DNA of 64,000 nt from Nitrospirota bacterium (GCA_040752355.1 JBFMHE010000004.1:62001-126000), one strand, 5' to 3'. Shown: positions 44,151 to 53,440, numbered from the stretch's first letter. Notes: generated by a model from the sequence alone, not told the origin. Numbers and translations: made by a program.

Positions 44151-45287
44151 TTATGCATGCTTCAGGCTCGGCAGCACGGGAAGGGTCTTGACAAAGAGCA
44201 GGTAGCCCATGATCTCCACCGCGATCAAACCGACTGTTATCATTGTTTCCGAAAAGGACGGGAAGTAGTGCCATCCGGGACCGGGATCGAATCCCACCAG
44301 GAATGTGTTGAAGCGGTATACCGCACCCGCCAGCAGCATGAGGACGGCGCCGATAAAGAGCATGCGCGGCCTCTCCCTGTTTGCCGGGCTGAAGAGAATA
44401 ACCGTGGGTATCAGGTAGAGCAGGTTTTCGACAATGAACATGATGCTCTTCATATCTCCCCTGAAGACAAGGCCGAGCTCGCCTCTTCCGATGAGGTCGC
44501 CGAACCGTATCACGAGGTAGAGCGCAAGGAGCTTGGGGATAATCGCGCTGAGCTTGGCAAGGAGGCCGGTCTCCAGGGGCCTTCTGAATCCGACGGAAGA
44601 GAGGATCGATTCGAAGACGACGATCGCATACCCCATGGTAATCGAAGTGATCAGGAAGAGCAGCGGCAGGAATCCTGTCTGCCAGAGCGGGGAGACCTTC
44701 TGCCCGGCGATATAGACCAGCAGCCCCAGCGACGACTGGTGCATGGTGGGCAGGAGCACGCCCACCGCGATGAACAGGAAGAGCACCTTCCTGAGCACTT
44801 TGAGCATCCTCTCCTTGTTCCATCTCTCCAGAAAGGAGGGGGCGAACTCTATCCAGAGCACCATGATGTACGTCGTAACGCACAAGGCCACCTCGAACAT
44901 GACGGAGCTCAGCTGGGAATACCAGGGAAGGATCAGATTGTACGCCTGCCAGTAGCGGCCCACGTCGAAGAATATCGATACGCCGGCAAGCGTGTAGCCG
45001 AACATGCTCGCGAGGATCGCGGAGCGGATGAGGGGATAATAGGTCTTTTTATTGAGCACATATACCAGCATCGCCAGCGCATACCCGCCGCAGGCAAAGG
45101 CAGTGCCCACGACCACATCATAGGTGATCCAGATGCCCCAGGGGTACCCGTCGCTCATGTTGGACACCGCGCCGATGCCGTAGACGAAACGCTTGACGAG
45201 CAGGACGCCTGCAAAGAGCGCAACGGCCGCAAGCACGAGAAAAGGCCTGGTGACGATTTTTCCGCCGAGCGGTCTAAACTCTCCCAT
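44151..45287 (-). CDS. hybB: HybB/NrfD-like quinone-interacting membrane subunit
   Basis: A 378-residue polytopic protein with nine or ten membrane helices. The segment DGYPWGIWITYDVVVGTAFACGG (given in part) and the later SSVMFEVALCVTTYIMVLW are typical of the NrfD/HybB family. It anchors the hydrogenase and transfers electrons from HybA to menaquinone. It has no haem-binding cytochrome b pattern. The start lies 12 bases after the hybA stop. Confidence 0.93.
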   Translation of the reverse strand: MGEFRPLGGKIVTRPFLVLAAVALFAGVLLVKRFVYGIGAVSNMSDGYPWGIWITYDVVVGTAFACGGYALAMLVYVLNKKTYYPLIRSAILASMFGYTLAGVSIFFDVGRYWQAYNLILPWYSQLSSVMFEVALCVTTYIMVLWIEFAPSFLERWNKERMLKVLRKVLFLFIAVGVLLPTMHQSSLGLLVYIAGQKVSPLWQTGFLPLLFLITSITMGYAIVVFESILSSVGFRRPLETGLLAKLSAIIPKLLALYLVIRFGDLIGRGELGLVFRGDMKSIMFIVENLLYLIPTVILFSPANRERPRMLFIGAVLMLLAGAVYRFNTFLVGFDPGPGWHYFPSFSETMITVGLIAVEIMGYLLFVKTLPVLPSLKHA

Positions 45288-45298
45288 GTCTCTCTCCT

Positions 45299-46270
45299 TT
45301 ACCGATCATCGTTATTTTTGGTGCTCCTGTGTACTGCATAAAGAAGACCGCCCAACAAGGCGATAGGAGCGATCATGCCCCGGTAGATCATATGCTGGAG
45401 CCCTTCGGACCGGGCGGCGTCGGATGTTTCGGAGAGCTTCGGCATGCCGAGCTTGTCAAAGGGCACACCGGCGAGCATGAGCACCTGGGTGCCGCCGCCT
45501 TCCTTCTCTCCATAGATACGCGGCTGGTATACCGCCTCTACCGTGCGGTGCGACGTTTCCCTCGAGCCGATGCGTCCAACAGGGAACCCGTATTCCTCAC
45601 CGGGTTTCAGGGTCAGTCGGTACCTGGCCTCTTCCAGCAGGTCCTTTGTCGTGCCGAAGAGCGACGCGCCGGTGGGGCAGAATTCGCAGCAGGCCGCGTA
45701 GCCGCCCTCTTTGATGCGATGAGAGCAGAGCTGGCATTTCCTGATCTGCGGAAAGGGGGCGTCCCACTCGAACTTCGGGATATTGTAAGGGCACGCGACC
45801 TGGCAGTAACGACACCCCAGGCAGGCGCCCTTGTTGTAGCTGACGATCCCGCTTTTGGGGTCTTTCGTCAACGCGGAGACCGGACAGGCAGAGACGCAGG
45901 ACGGGTCGATGCAGTGCATGCACTGGCGCTTGACGAACGAGAAGCCGTCCTCCCTGTCCTTCGCAGCGCCGGCGCCGTGGGTATACAGCTTTATGATGTT
46001 GAGGGTTTTGCCCGAAAGGTCGATGGCGTTGTCCCAGAGCTGGTCGGTCGTCGAAAAATCGGGGGGCATGCTGTTGTGCTCCTTGCATGCCGCAACACAG
46101 GCCTTGCAGCCGATGCAGAGCGTTGCATCATAGAGAATACCGACCGCTTCCGGGGGCATGGCTTTCTGCTGCCGCGCAAAAGGCTGCGCAAGGGCGGAAG
46201 GGACATCCGCAGCCAACAGCAGCCCGCCGCAGGCAACTCCTTTCAGGAAATCTCTTCTCTTCATCTCCAT
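45299..46270 (-). CDS. hybA: HybA-like four-cluster ferredoxin subunit, Tat-exported
   Basis: A 323-residue electron-transfer subunit. The Tat motif RRDFLKG (residues 5-11) precedes four [4Fe-4S] motifs: CIGCKACVAACKEHN, CMHCIDPSCVSACPV, CLGCRYCQVACPYN and CQLCSHR with a late CCEFCP. A C-terminal hydrophobic helix (APIALLGGLLYAV) anchors it in the membrane. It lies between the small subunit (stop 46274, three bases away) and HybB. Confidence 0.94.
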   Translation of the reverse strand: MEMKRRDFLKGVACGGLLLAADVPSALAQPFARQQKAMPPEAVGILYDATLCIGCKACVAACKEHNSMPPDFSTTDQLWDNAIDLSGKTLNIIKLYTHGAGAAKDREDGFSFVKRQCMHCIDPSCVSACPVSALTKDPKSGIVSYNKGACLGCRYCQVACPYNIPKFEWDAPFPQIRKCQLCSHRIKEGGYAACCEFCPTGASLFGTTKDLLEEARYRLTLKPGEEYGFPVGRIGSRETSHRTVEAVYQPRIYGEKEGGGTQVLMLAGVPFDKLGMPKLSETSDAARSEGLQHMIYRGMIAPIALLGGLLYAVHRSTKNNDDR

Positions 46271-46273
46271 GGC

Positions 46274-47419
46274 CTACTCCTCTTTCTTGGTGGATTTCTT
46301 CGCCTGCCCAGCTGCATCGCCGTCATGATCGCCGAGCCTCTTGGCGAGTGTCGCGCCCGCGCCGATGGCAGCGCCGGCCACCCCCGCGACAACGGCGGCG
46401 CCGGCGATGGTGATGCCGCCTCCCTTCTCTTCGTGGATGCGCGGATAGGTCGCCGGCGGCGTGACGCGATGGAGCTTGGCGACGGTATGGAGCGGGGTGT
46501 TGAAGCCGACCCCTTTTTCGCTGCAGCCGAAGCAGGGATGCCCGGCGCCGACCGGCCAGGTGCCGCCGCCGGTGTCGCCGAACTGGAGGGTAGAGCAGTT
46601 GTTGAAGGTCTCGGGCCCTTTGCAGCCCAATTTGTAGAGACAGTAGCCTTTTCTATGGTTATCATCGCCGTACTGAACGGCGAACCGCCCTGCATCGAAG
46701 TGAGGGCGCCGCTCGCAGTTCTCGTGGATCAGGCGGCTGTAGGCGAACTTCGGCCTCCCGTGGTCATCCAGCTCGGGGAGCTTCTTGAGGGCCAGGAAGT
46801 GGAGCACGGTCGAGAGGAGGTTGTAGGGATTCGGAGGGCAGCCGGGGATCGTCACGACCGGCTTATCCTTGATGATCTCGGGAACGCTCTTTGCGCCGGT
46901 AGGGTTCGGGCCTGCCGTGGGAATGCCGCCCCACGAGGCGCAGGAGCCCATGGCGACGATCGCCGCAGCATGGGGAGCGGTCTCCTTGAGGATATCGAGG
47001 GCGGTCTTGCCCGCGATCTTGCAGTAGATGCCCCCGTCTTTCGTCGGGATGGAGCCGTCGACGACGAGAATGAACTTTCCCCTGTTCTCCTGGATGGATT
47101 TCTGCTTGGCAGCCTCTACCTGATGGCCTGCTGCAACACTGAGCGTTTCCGAATAGTCGAGGGAGATGAGATCGAGGAGGAGATGCTCCAGGGTGGGATG
47201 GGTCGACCTGAGCAGCGACTCGACACAGCCGGTGCATTCCTGGAACGAGAGCCAGATGACCGGGGGGCGCTTCGGGCTGGTTATCGCTTCAGCGATCTTT
47301 GCGCCCATGCCCAGCGGAAGCCCCATGCCAGCCGCCATAACAGTACAATATTTCAGGAAATCTCTTCGCGATATGCCTCCGAGCTTTTTCCTGACATCAT
47401 CGGATTCGTGCTCTTTCAT
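46274..47419 (-). CDS. hybO: [NiFe] hydrogenase small subunit, Hyb-like, Tat-exported
   Basis: A 381-residue small subunit. The Tat signal SRRDFLKYC (residues 17-25) is followed by the proximal cluster ligands C62 and C65 in FQECTGCVESL, then GSCASWGG and PGCPPNP. Distal and medial ligands lie in HENCERRPHFDAG, LYKLGCKGP and GHPCFGCSEKG. The proximal motif has the ordinary cysteine count, so it is not the six-cysteine oxygen-tolerant type. A C-terminal helix (ITIAGAAVVAGVAGAAIGAG) anchors it. ATG 47419 follows GGAGGT by five bases; ATG 47431 is less well placed. Confidence 0.95.
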   Translation of the reverse strand: MKEHESDDVRKKLGGISRRDFLKYCTVMAAGMGLPLGMGAKIAEAITSPKRPPVIWLSFQECTGCVESLLRSTHPTLEHLLLDLISLDYSETLSVAAGHQVEAAKQKSIQENRGKFILVVDGSIPTKDGGIYCKIAGKTALDILKETAPHAAAIVAMGSCASWGGIPTAGPNPTGAKSVPEIIKDKPVVTIPGCPPNPYNLLSTVLHFLALKKLPELDDHGRPKFAYSRLIHENCERRPHFDAGRFAVQYGDDNHRKGYCLYKLGCKGPETFNNCSTLQFGDTGGGTWPVGAGHPCFGCSEKGVGFNTPLHTVAKLHRVTPPATYPRIHEEKGGGITIAGAAVVAGVAGAAIGAGATLAKRLGDHDGDAAGQAKKSTKKEE

Positions 47420-47717
47420 AGTTACCTCCATTCATATTTGTCACTGATCTATAAATATAAAAGGGACTATCGAGCAAAGCAGCACTGTTATGGTCGCCAT
47501 GTATTTTGATGTTATTAACATTATAATGTCAATAAAATAATTGAACAAGCCCCTTTCATTATCTGGAAAGCAAAGAATGTCGGGAATCACGAGTCGGGGT
47601 TACCGTGACGACCTGAAGGCGCGTTGCAGTATGAGCGTCTCCGCAAAAAAGAAGGCCCGCATATGACAGCAGGCGAAAATCATATACAAGCCGGGTCGGA
47701 AAAGCAGAGACGATATA
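47420..47717. other. Intergenic stretch upstream of the Hyb operon
   Basis: About 300 bases with no gene. It contains the AT-rich Hyb promoter and a 24-bp near-perfect palindrome (47512-47535). The distal part (47560-47710) shows nothing supportable beyond weak pairings. Confidence 0.6.
47512..47548 (-). promoter_or_regulatory. Promoter with 24-bp palindrome for the Hyb operon
   Basis: On the minus strand TTGTTC (47543-47548), a 17-base spacer and TATAAT (47520-47525) precede hybO by about 100 bases. The -10 lies inside 47512-47535, where TTATT-A/G-ACATTA meets TAATGT-C/T-AATAA; only one pair is mismatched. The TTGAC...GTTAA form recalls CRP/FNR-family sites, but the regulator is unknown. 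Confidence 0.6.
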
Positions 47718-47831
47718 TTATTTCCCTACGAAATACATCTTCCAATAGATGAGGAAGATGCTGTACACCAGGAGCGCAGCAAGGGCGGCTATTACCAGCC
47801 GTGCTACCCATTTCGATCCTTTCTCCTTCAT
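47718..47831 (-). CDS. Small membrane protein, 37 residues
   Basis: An ATG at 47831, preceded by GAAGGGGGT with good spacing, opens a 37-codon frame. It has a basic start (MKEKGSKWVAR), one hydrophobic helix LVIAALAALLVYSIFLIYW, and the tail KMYFVGK before TAA. It lies 80 bases after the Mvh-side protease gene and before the Hyb promoter, on the same strand. It is not a recognised family. It could be a small accessory or anchor of one of the hydrogenases, which is inference from position. Confidence 0.6.
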   Translation of the reverse strand: MKEKGSKWVARLVIAALAALLVYSIFLIYWKMYFVGK

Positions 47832-47911
47832 TATTACCCCCTTCAGATACAAGGTTCGTACGCTGCTGCTCTGCCTCTCTACCCTTATTCAGTACCAAAT
47901 AAGCGGCAATG

Positions 47912-48385
47912 TCAAGGTAAATTTTTGCCGCCCAGCATCTCTATTATGGAATGCACAGCAAGGGGGACCGCATCGCGTACCGCCCTTGTCATCGCCGTCC
48001 CGAAGTGCGTCACATCGGCAGCCTCTATGGCGACTATTGAGATGTCATCCGGCAGCTCGAGCCCCATGCGCCTGCCGGCATCGAGAGCGCTTTTGAGCGT
48101 GGTGTCGTGAGCCGAGGCAGTGTGGAGCGGCATGGAGATGTCGTCCAGCGCAAGACAGCGGACAGCACCGGCTTGTCCGTCCGGCGTGCAGACCGCATCG
48201 ACAAGGATAATGCGGTCATAGCCGACCATCGCCTCCATCAGCCGCAGGCCGCCTACCGAGAGCTCCATAATAATGAGGTCGTCGCTGGCAGGAAGCTGCT
48301 CTTTGAGCTCCCGCACCACCGCAATGCCGACGCCGTCGTCACGGAGAATCGGGTTGCCGAGGCCGATGATCAGGGTCTTCTTCAT
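47912..48385 (-). CDS. Hydrogenase maturation protease (HycI/FrxA-like)
   Basis: A 157-residue protease with the family opening LIIGLGNPILRDDGVGIAVV and a central SVGGLRLMEAMVGYDRIILVDAV (given in part). It follows the MvhA-type large subunit by 14 bases and is therefore its probable processing enzyme, separate from the protease for Hyb at 41871-42377. The presence of two proteases fits the known specificity of these enzymes for single large subunits. Confidence 0.88.
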   Translation of the reverse strand: MKKTLIIGLGNPILRDDGVGIAVVRELKEQLPASDDLIIMELSVGGLRLMEAMVGYDRIILVDAVCTPDGQAGAVRCLALDDISMPLHTASAHDTTLKSALDAGRRMGLELPDDISIVAIEAADVTHFGTAMTRAVRDAVPLAVHSIIEMLGGKNLP

Positions 48386-48399
48386 AAGCGAATCCTTAC

Positions 48400-49890
48400 T
48401 TATCGCAGGTATTGCGCCATCTCCCTGAGCACGGTACCCTGCGCATCACGGATTATCACGCTCAGGGGCATCGTGCCGGGAAGGGAGTGCGTTGCGCAGG
48501 CAAAGCAGGGGTCGTAGAGCCTGAAGGCCATCTCTATCCTGTTGAGGAGCCCCTCCTCGATGATGCTCTTTTTCCGTATCAGCGTTTGAGCGGCCTTCTT
48601 GATGGATAAGGCGATCGGCGCATGGTTATGGGTCGTGCCGACGATGAGGTTCACCCTGGTCAGCACGCCCCGCTCATCGGTCCGGTAGTGGTGCAGCAGG
48701 GTGCCCCTCGGCGCCTCGACAGAGCCGACCCCTTCCGAAGGCTTCTCCCTGGGGATGGTGCGAATGTGCGGGTCGGTGATCTCCGGATCGCGGCTCAGCT
48801 CGAGCATACGCTCCGCTGCATAGAGCAGCTCGATCAGCCTCGCCCAGTGGGTGGCGAGGCGGTTGTGGACCGGCCGGTAGCGGCCGTCGACCTTCCTCGA
48901 CCCGAAGGTCTCGAAGAAGTACTCGAACGCCTCCTGCGCGTACGGCGTCGCCATGCCCTCCGCTGCATTGAGCCGGCTGAGCGGCGTCGCACAATAGACG
49001 CCGCTCTCGCTGCCGTCGGCAAAGCCCTTCCAGCCGACCTTCTTCAGGTAGGGGAATTTCAGGTAGGTCCAGGATTCGACATGCTCGGCGATGTGCTGGC
49101 GGTAGTCACGCGGATGGAAGCGCGCGAACTCCCTGCCGTCGGGATCGACGATGCGGAGCATCCCGTCATAGAAGTTCACCCGGTCCTCGTCGTCGACCGT
49201 CCCCATATAATACGTGCGGTGCAGGTAGGTGTCCGAGAAGACGCTTTCGCGGAAGGCGGTGTCGCCCTGTAGTATCCGGCTGAAGAGGTCGAGGCTGTAG
49301 AGCGCGAAGGCGACATTCCGCTCTGCCGCTGTTTCGATCTCCCTGCGCTCCTCTTCGGTGACCGGTTTGCTCCATCCCCCCGGCAGCCCGCTGCAGGGGT
49401 GTATCGCCCTTCCCCCTATCGTCTGGATGACGTGGTGATTTCTGCGCCGGCACTCGATGACCTCCTTTCCCTTTTCGCTCCCGATCTTCCGCAGCACGCC
49501 GAGGAGGTTCCTCTCTGCCGGCGGCGCATCGGGCCCCACGATGAGATCGGGGCCGCCGAGGGCGTAGAAATGGGTGGTGTGGTCCGCAACGAAGAAGGCG
49601 CTGTAGAGGAGCTCCCTGATCTTCCGCGCAGCCGGAGGCGGTTCGACCCGATAGAGCGCGTCGAGCGCTTTCGTCGAGGCGATATGGTGCGCCTCGGGGC
49701 AGATACCGCAGATGCGGTTGGTGATATTCGGCATGTCCTCGGCAGCGCGGCCGATGCAGAACTGCTCGAAGCCCCTCAGCTCGGGAACAATGAAGTAGGC
49801 GTTCGCCACCTCCCCCTCATCGTCGAGGAATATCTCGATCCTGCCGTGTCCCTCGAGCCTGGTGACGGGGTCGATGCTGATCTTCTTCAC
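48400..49890 (-). CDS. mvhA: MvhA-type [NiFe] hydrogenase large subunit (group 3)
   Basis: A 496-residue cytoplasmic catalytic subunit. L1 is NRICGICPEAHH (C61, C64) and L2 is DPCFACATH (C462, C465), followed by a 28-residue tail that may be removed on maturation. Sequence and neighbours (MvhG, MvhD, HdrABC) assign it to the F420-non-reducing, Hdr-linked type. It starts with GTG at 49890, overlapping the mvhG stop as GTGA. Confidence 0.94.
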   Translation of the reverse strand: MKKISIDPVTRLEGHGRIEIFLDDEGEVANAYFIVPELRGFEQFCIGRAAEDMPNITNRICGICPEAHHIASTKALDALYRVEPPPAARKIRELLYSAFFVADHTTHFYALGGPDLIVGPDAPPAERNLLGVLRKIGSEKGKEVIECRRRNHHVIQTIGGRAIHPCSGLPGGWSKPVTEEERREIETAAERNVAFALYSLDLFSRILQGDTAFRESVFSDTYLHRTYYMGTVDDEDRVNFYDGMLRIVDPDGREFARFHPRDYRQHIAEHVESWTYLKFPYLKKVGWKGFADGSESGVYCATPLSRLNAAEGMATPYAQEAFEYFFETFGSRKVDGRYRPVHNRLATHWARLIELLYAAERMLELSRDPEITDPHIRTIPREKPSEGVGSVEAPRGTLLHHYRTDERGVLTRVNLIVGTTHNHAPIALSIKKAAQTLIRKKSIIEEGLLNRIEMAFRLYDPCFACATHSLPGTMPLSVIIRDAQGTVLREMAQYLR

Positions 49891-50939
49891 GCCCGTCCCT
49901 TGCCTTTCCGGTCCGCCGCCTCATCCGTGACAGGAGAGGCCGGCCGGGCCCTGTTCAGGAGCGCGTGGGCGAGGCTGAATTTGTAGAACGTGCCGACCGG
50001 GTCCACAATCGGCTCGAACGCGGCTTCGACTTCACGCTGCATCGCCTCTTCCGGCTGCCCGGCGGACCCCGCATCGGTGATGGATGCCAATGCCGAGAGC
50101 ATGGCCGCGCCCTGGTCAGCCACGCCGGCCGGGGCGCCGTAACACCCGATGCAGGGCATGTTCGCCCCGGGGCAGAGAGCAGTGCATCCTCCCCTGGTGG
50201 CGGGCCCCATGCAGACGATGCCCTGGTCGATGAGGCAGCGCGTGCTGTCGGGTATTATCTCGTAGAGGCGGCGGAAGCGGAGCCTGCGCTGTTCACGCCC
50301 GGTCCAGCTCCTGATCCGGGGACACTCCTCGCAGAGCGCCCTGGTTCCCGCTCCGAGCACGGCGCCCTTCTCCGGAAGCCCGCTCGTGCCCATGAAGAGC
50401 TCCATAACTGCTTCGAGCTGGTGCGCCTCGGGAGGACAGCCGGGGATCATATAATCGATATCCACGGTCTGGCGCACGCTCCTGACCGTATCGTAGAGGC
50501 CGGGGAGCCGCAGCTCGCCCTCCGCCACCCGGGTGCTCAGGCGCGGGACGACCGCGGGATCGGTCACTGTGGTGCTCGGGTTGTCGAGATAGACCGTGAT
50601 CAGGTGGTCGTCCGCGGAAGAGAGATTCGAGAGACCCGGCATGCAGCCTTCGACAGCGCAGGAGCCGAACGCGACAAAGACGGCGGATTTCTTCCTGAGC
50701 AAACGGGCCATTGCCTCGTCTTCTTCGGTACGGATAGCGCCGTTGAAGAAGGTGAGCGCGAGAGCGCCGTCGGCAAGGCCTTCGATATCGCTCTTTTTGC
50801 CGTCCATGACGCAGGGCCAGAAGACCGGCTCGAAGGCCTCGGCAAAATCGAGGATCTTTTCGTTTATGCCGAGCAGGGCGATATCGCACCCCCCGCACGC
50901 TGCGGCCCAGTACATGGCGAACTTCGGCTTGTCCGCCAT
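49887..50939 (-). CDS. mvhG: MvhG-type hydrogenase small subunit
   Basis: A 350-residue iron-sulfur subunit without export signal, so cytoplasmic. Proximal cluster ligands are C15 and C18 in WAAACGGCDIALL, with GSCAVEGCMPG and PGCPPEAHQ further on. The C-terminal region carries CMGPATRGGCTALCPGAN and PCIGCYG for additional clusters. ATG 50939 overlaps the mvhD stop (TGATG); a longer open frame upstream is antisense to nothing and overlaps mvhD, so it is rejected. It passes electrons from MvhA to MvhD. Confidence 0.93.
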   Translation of the reverse strand: MADKPKFAMYWAAACGGCDIALLGINEKILDFAEAFEPVFWPCVMDGKKSDIEGLADGALALTFFNGAIRTEEDEAMARLLRKKSAVFVAFGSCAVEGCMPGLSNLSSADDHLITVYLDNPSTTVTDPAVVPRLSTRVAEGELRLPGLYDTVRSVRQTVDIDYMIPGCPPEAHQLEAVMELFMGTSGLPEKGAVLGAGTRALCEECPRIRSWTGREQRRLRFRRLYEIIPDSTRCLIDQGIVCMGPATRGGCTALCPGANMPCIGCYGAPAGVADQGAAMLSALASITDAGSAGQPEEAMQREVEAAFEPIVDPVGTFYKFSLAHALLNRARPASPVTDEAADRKGKGRA

Positions 50940-51388
50940 CACCGCTCTCCCTGCAGCGCGGCGGTCCCGCTCCTGCGGCCAGCGATCCCGAGCGGGCCGA
51001 GCCTCTTCAACCGCCCGGTCATGGCATTGACCGTATCCGCGAGCACCGCTCCCTCCGAGGCCGAGAGCCAGACGAGCCGGAGCCGCTCTTCCTCTATGCC
51101 GAGCTGACCGGCGAGCTTCTTCAACAGATGGAAGCGGCGGAGGGTGCGCAGGTTGCCGCTCTGGTAGTGGCACTCTCCCGGATGGCATCCCGCGATCAGG
51201 ACGCCGTCGGCGCCCTCCCTGAATGCCTTGAGCACGAACTGCGGCTCTACCCTTCCGCTGCACATGACCCGTATGATGCGGAGGTTCGGCGCATACCGGA
51301 GCCGCGCGGTGCCCGCCAGGTCCGCCGCACGGTAGGTGCACCAGGTGCAGAAGAAGCCGACGATGACCGGTTCAAAAGGCTCGCTCAT
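50939..51388 (-). CDS. mvhD: MvhD-type [2Fe-2S] subunit linking hydrogenase to HdrA
   Basis: A 149-residue protein with the conserved cysteine set: C14 and C17 in [13 protein letters not shown]43 in [10 protein letters not shown], and C68 and C73 in [10 protein letters not shown]. In Mvh-Hdr complexes this subunit carries electrons from hydrogenase to HdrA. Some homologues use selenocysteine here; these codons are cysteine. A basic/Gly tail (about residues 128-149) is less conserved. It precedes mvhG and follows hdrA by 66 bases. Confidence 0.93.
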   Translation of the reverse strand: MSEPFEPVIVGFFCTWCTYRAADLAGTARLRYAPNLRIIRVMCSGRVEPQFVLKAFREGADGVLIAGCHPGECHYQSGNLRTLRRFHLLKKLAGQLGIEEERLRLVWLSASEGAVLADTVNAMTGRLKRLGPLGIAGRRSGTAALQGER

Positions 51389-51454
51389 AGCTCGTTAAGA
51401 TCAACCATAAAAAAGGACAATTTGAAAATGATGAATTCATTCATTGTACTCTTT

Positions 51455-53440
51455 TCATTTTGATTGTTTATTTCTGTCATAGAGTATCCCCTCGATCTCG
51501 GCCATCACCTGCTCTGCGGTAAAGTGCGCTCCGGTAATCGCCCGGCTCGGGCAGGCAGCGACGCAGACGCCGCATCCCTGGCAGAGGGCGGGGTTGATCG
51601 CAGTCGCGCCCTGTCCCTCCTGCGCCGCAATGGCGCCGTAGGGGCAGAGCTCGCAGCAGATGCCGCAGCCGCTGCACCGCCCGTCATCGATGCGCGCCCG
51701 CAGCGGCTCGAGCTCGACCTCTCCCCTGCTGATGAGCGCCAGGACCCTCGAGGCCGCGGCCCCGGCCTGGGCGACCGTATCGGCGATATCCTTGGGTCCC
51801 TGGCAGGCCCCTGCGATGAAGACGCCCTCTCTCAGAGTGGCGACCGGGTCGAGCTTCGGATGGCGCTCCGAGAAGAAGCCGGCAGCATCACACCCTATGC
51901 CGAACGTATGGGCGACCTCCCCGGCATCGGCACGTGCCTCGATGGCCGGGCTGAGGATGACCATATCCACGGGAATGCGGCGCTGGACTCCGAGCAGGGT
52001 ATCCTCTGCCTGCACCACGAGCTTCCGCTCTTCGGCCTTGGTGTAGGCGGTGTCCATGACCGCCGCCGCCCTTCCCCTGATGAAGTGGACGCCCTCTTCG
52101 AGGAGCTTGTGATAGAGCTCCTCGAAGGTCTTTCCGCCGGCGCGCATATCGATATAGAAGTTGTAGACCTCGGCGCGGGTCCGCTCTTTGATCAGATGGG
52201 CGAACTTCAGCGAGTAGAGGCAGCAGATCCGGGAGCAGTACTCGCGGTAGTTCTTGTCGCGGCTCCCGACGCAATGGATGATGGCGACGCTCGCGGGCTC
52301 GGTAGCGCCGTCGCGGAGCACGATCTTGCCGCCGGTAGGGCCCGCGCTGCTGAGCATCCGCTCGAACTCGATGCTCGAAAAGACGTCGGCATATCGTCCG
52401 TAGCCGTACTGCGGCACCTGCCGCGGATCGAAGAGATCGAAGCCGGTGGCGAGGACGATGCTTCCTACGCTGAGGTCGAAGAGCGCGTCTTCCTGGTTGT
52501 AGTCGATCGCCCCGGCAGGGCACTCCTTTTCGCAGACCATGCACTGCCCTGTTTCGAAGAAGCTGCAGTGCTCGCGGTCGATCACCGGGAGATCGGGGAC
52601 CGCACCCGCAAAGGGCTTGTAGCACGCATGCCGGTACCCGAGCCCCTCCTCGAAATCGGTATCGATCACTTTCCGGGGGCACTTCTGCACGCAGATGCCG
52701 CACCCCGTGCAGCGGCTTTCATCGATGGAGCGCGCCCTCTTCCTCACGGTCACCGTAAAGTTGCCGATATATCCCTTCACTGCTTCCACCCCGCTCCAGG
52801 TCAGAAGCGTAATGTGGGGATGCTGTTTCACCGCAGCCATCCGGGGGTGGAGCATGCAGGCCGAGCAGTCGAAGGTCGGAAAGGTCTTGTCGAGCTGGGC
52901 CATATGGCCGCCGATACTCGGCCGGCGCTCTACGAGATAGACCCGTCTGCCGGCGTTGGCGATCTCGAGCGCTGCGGTGATCCCGGCAATGCCCCCTCCT
53001 ACCACCAGCGTTTCGGGGTTGATCGGGACTCTCATCGGCTGCAGCGGCTCGTGGAGGCGCACCCTGCTGACCGCTGCAGCGACGAGGGCCTTGGCCTTTT
53101 CCGTGGCCTGTGCGATATCACCCGTGACCCAGGCATCCTGCTCCCTGATGTTCGTTATCTCGAGGAGGAAGGGATTCAGCCCGGCCCGCTCGCAGGCGGC
53201 CCTGAAAGTCGCCTCGTGCATATGGGGAGAGCAGGCGGCGATGACGACGCGGGTAATGCCCTTCTCCTGCCGGTCCCGCTTTATCGTCTCCTGGCCGGAG
53301 CCGGAGCACAGGAACATATCGGTCCGCGCCACGGCAACGTCCTCGATCGACGAGGCGAAGGCAGCGACCGTCTCGACATCGACCGCCTCGGCGATGTTGG
53401 CGCCGCATTGGCAGATATAGACGCCGATCTTCTCGCTCAC
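51455..53440 (-). CDS. hdrA: Heterodisulfide reductase subunit A (HdrA)
   Basis: A 661-residue flavoprotein, the electron-bifurcating hub. It has an N-terminal domain with YICQCGANIAEAVD (C10, C12), the FAD site VVGGGIAGITAALEIA, the cluster segment TFPTFDCSACMLHPRM, two ferredoxin motifs in the middle (RCTGCGICVQKCPRK and CMVCEKECPAGA) and two at the C-terminus (RCSGCGICCELCP and CQGCGVCVAACPS). GTG 53440 is chosen because it overlaps the hdrB stop as GTGA and has AGGAG seven bases upstream; ATG 53458 is less likely. Confidence 0.94.
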   Translation of the reverse strand: MSEKIGVYICQCGANIAEAVDVETVAAFASSIEDVAVARTDMFLCSGSGQETIKRDRQEKGITRVVIAACSPHMHEATFRAACERAGLNPFLLEITNIREQDAWVTGDIAQATEKAKALVAAAVSRVRLHEPLQPMRVPINPETLVVGGGIAGITAALEIANAGRRVYLVERRPSIGGHMAQLDKTFPTFDCSACMLHPRMAAVKQHPHITLLTWSGVEAVKGYIGNFTVTVRKRARSIDESRCTGCGICVQKCPRKVIDTDFEEGLGYRHACYKPFAGAVPDLPVIDREHCSFFETGQCMVCEKECPAGAIDYNQEDALFDLSVGSIVLATGFDLFDPRQVPQYGYGRYADVFSSIEFERMLSSAGPTGGKIVLRDGATEPASVAIIHCVGSRDKNYREYCSRICCLYSLKFAHLIKERTRAEVYNFYIDMRAGGKTFEELYHKLLEEGVHFIRGRAAAVMDTAYTKAEERKLVVQAEDTLLGVQRRIPVDMVILSPAIEARADAGEVAHTFGIGCDAAGFFSERHPKLDPVATLREGVFIAGACQGPKDIADTVAQAGAAASRVLALISRGEVELEPLRARIDDGRCSGCGICCELCPYGAIAAQEGQGATAINPALCQGCGVCVAACPSRAITGAHFTAEQVMAEIEGILYDRNKQSK

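Noticed and set aside
42430-44883. Upstream-extended frame of the Hyb large subunit
   Set aside because: The extra 250 codons are another frame of hybB; the true start at 44130 has a strong ribosome site and the family N-terminus.
46274-47419. Oxygen-tolerant (six-cysteine) proximal cluster in the Hyb small subunit
   Set aside because: The motif reads ECTGC with ordinary cysteine spacing, so the standard type is assigned.
48400-49890. Selenocysteine in the hydrogenase L2 motif
   Set aside because: Both large subunits show cysteine codons in DPCxxCxxH and continue past the motif without a UGA.
49887-51341. Upstream-extended frame of the MvhG small subunit
   Set aside because: The extension is a shadow of mvhD; ATG 50939 is coupled to the mvhD stop.
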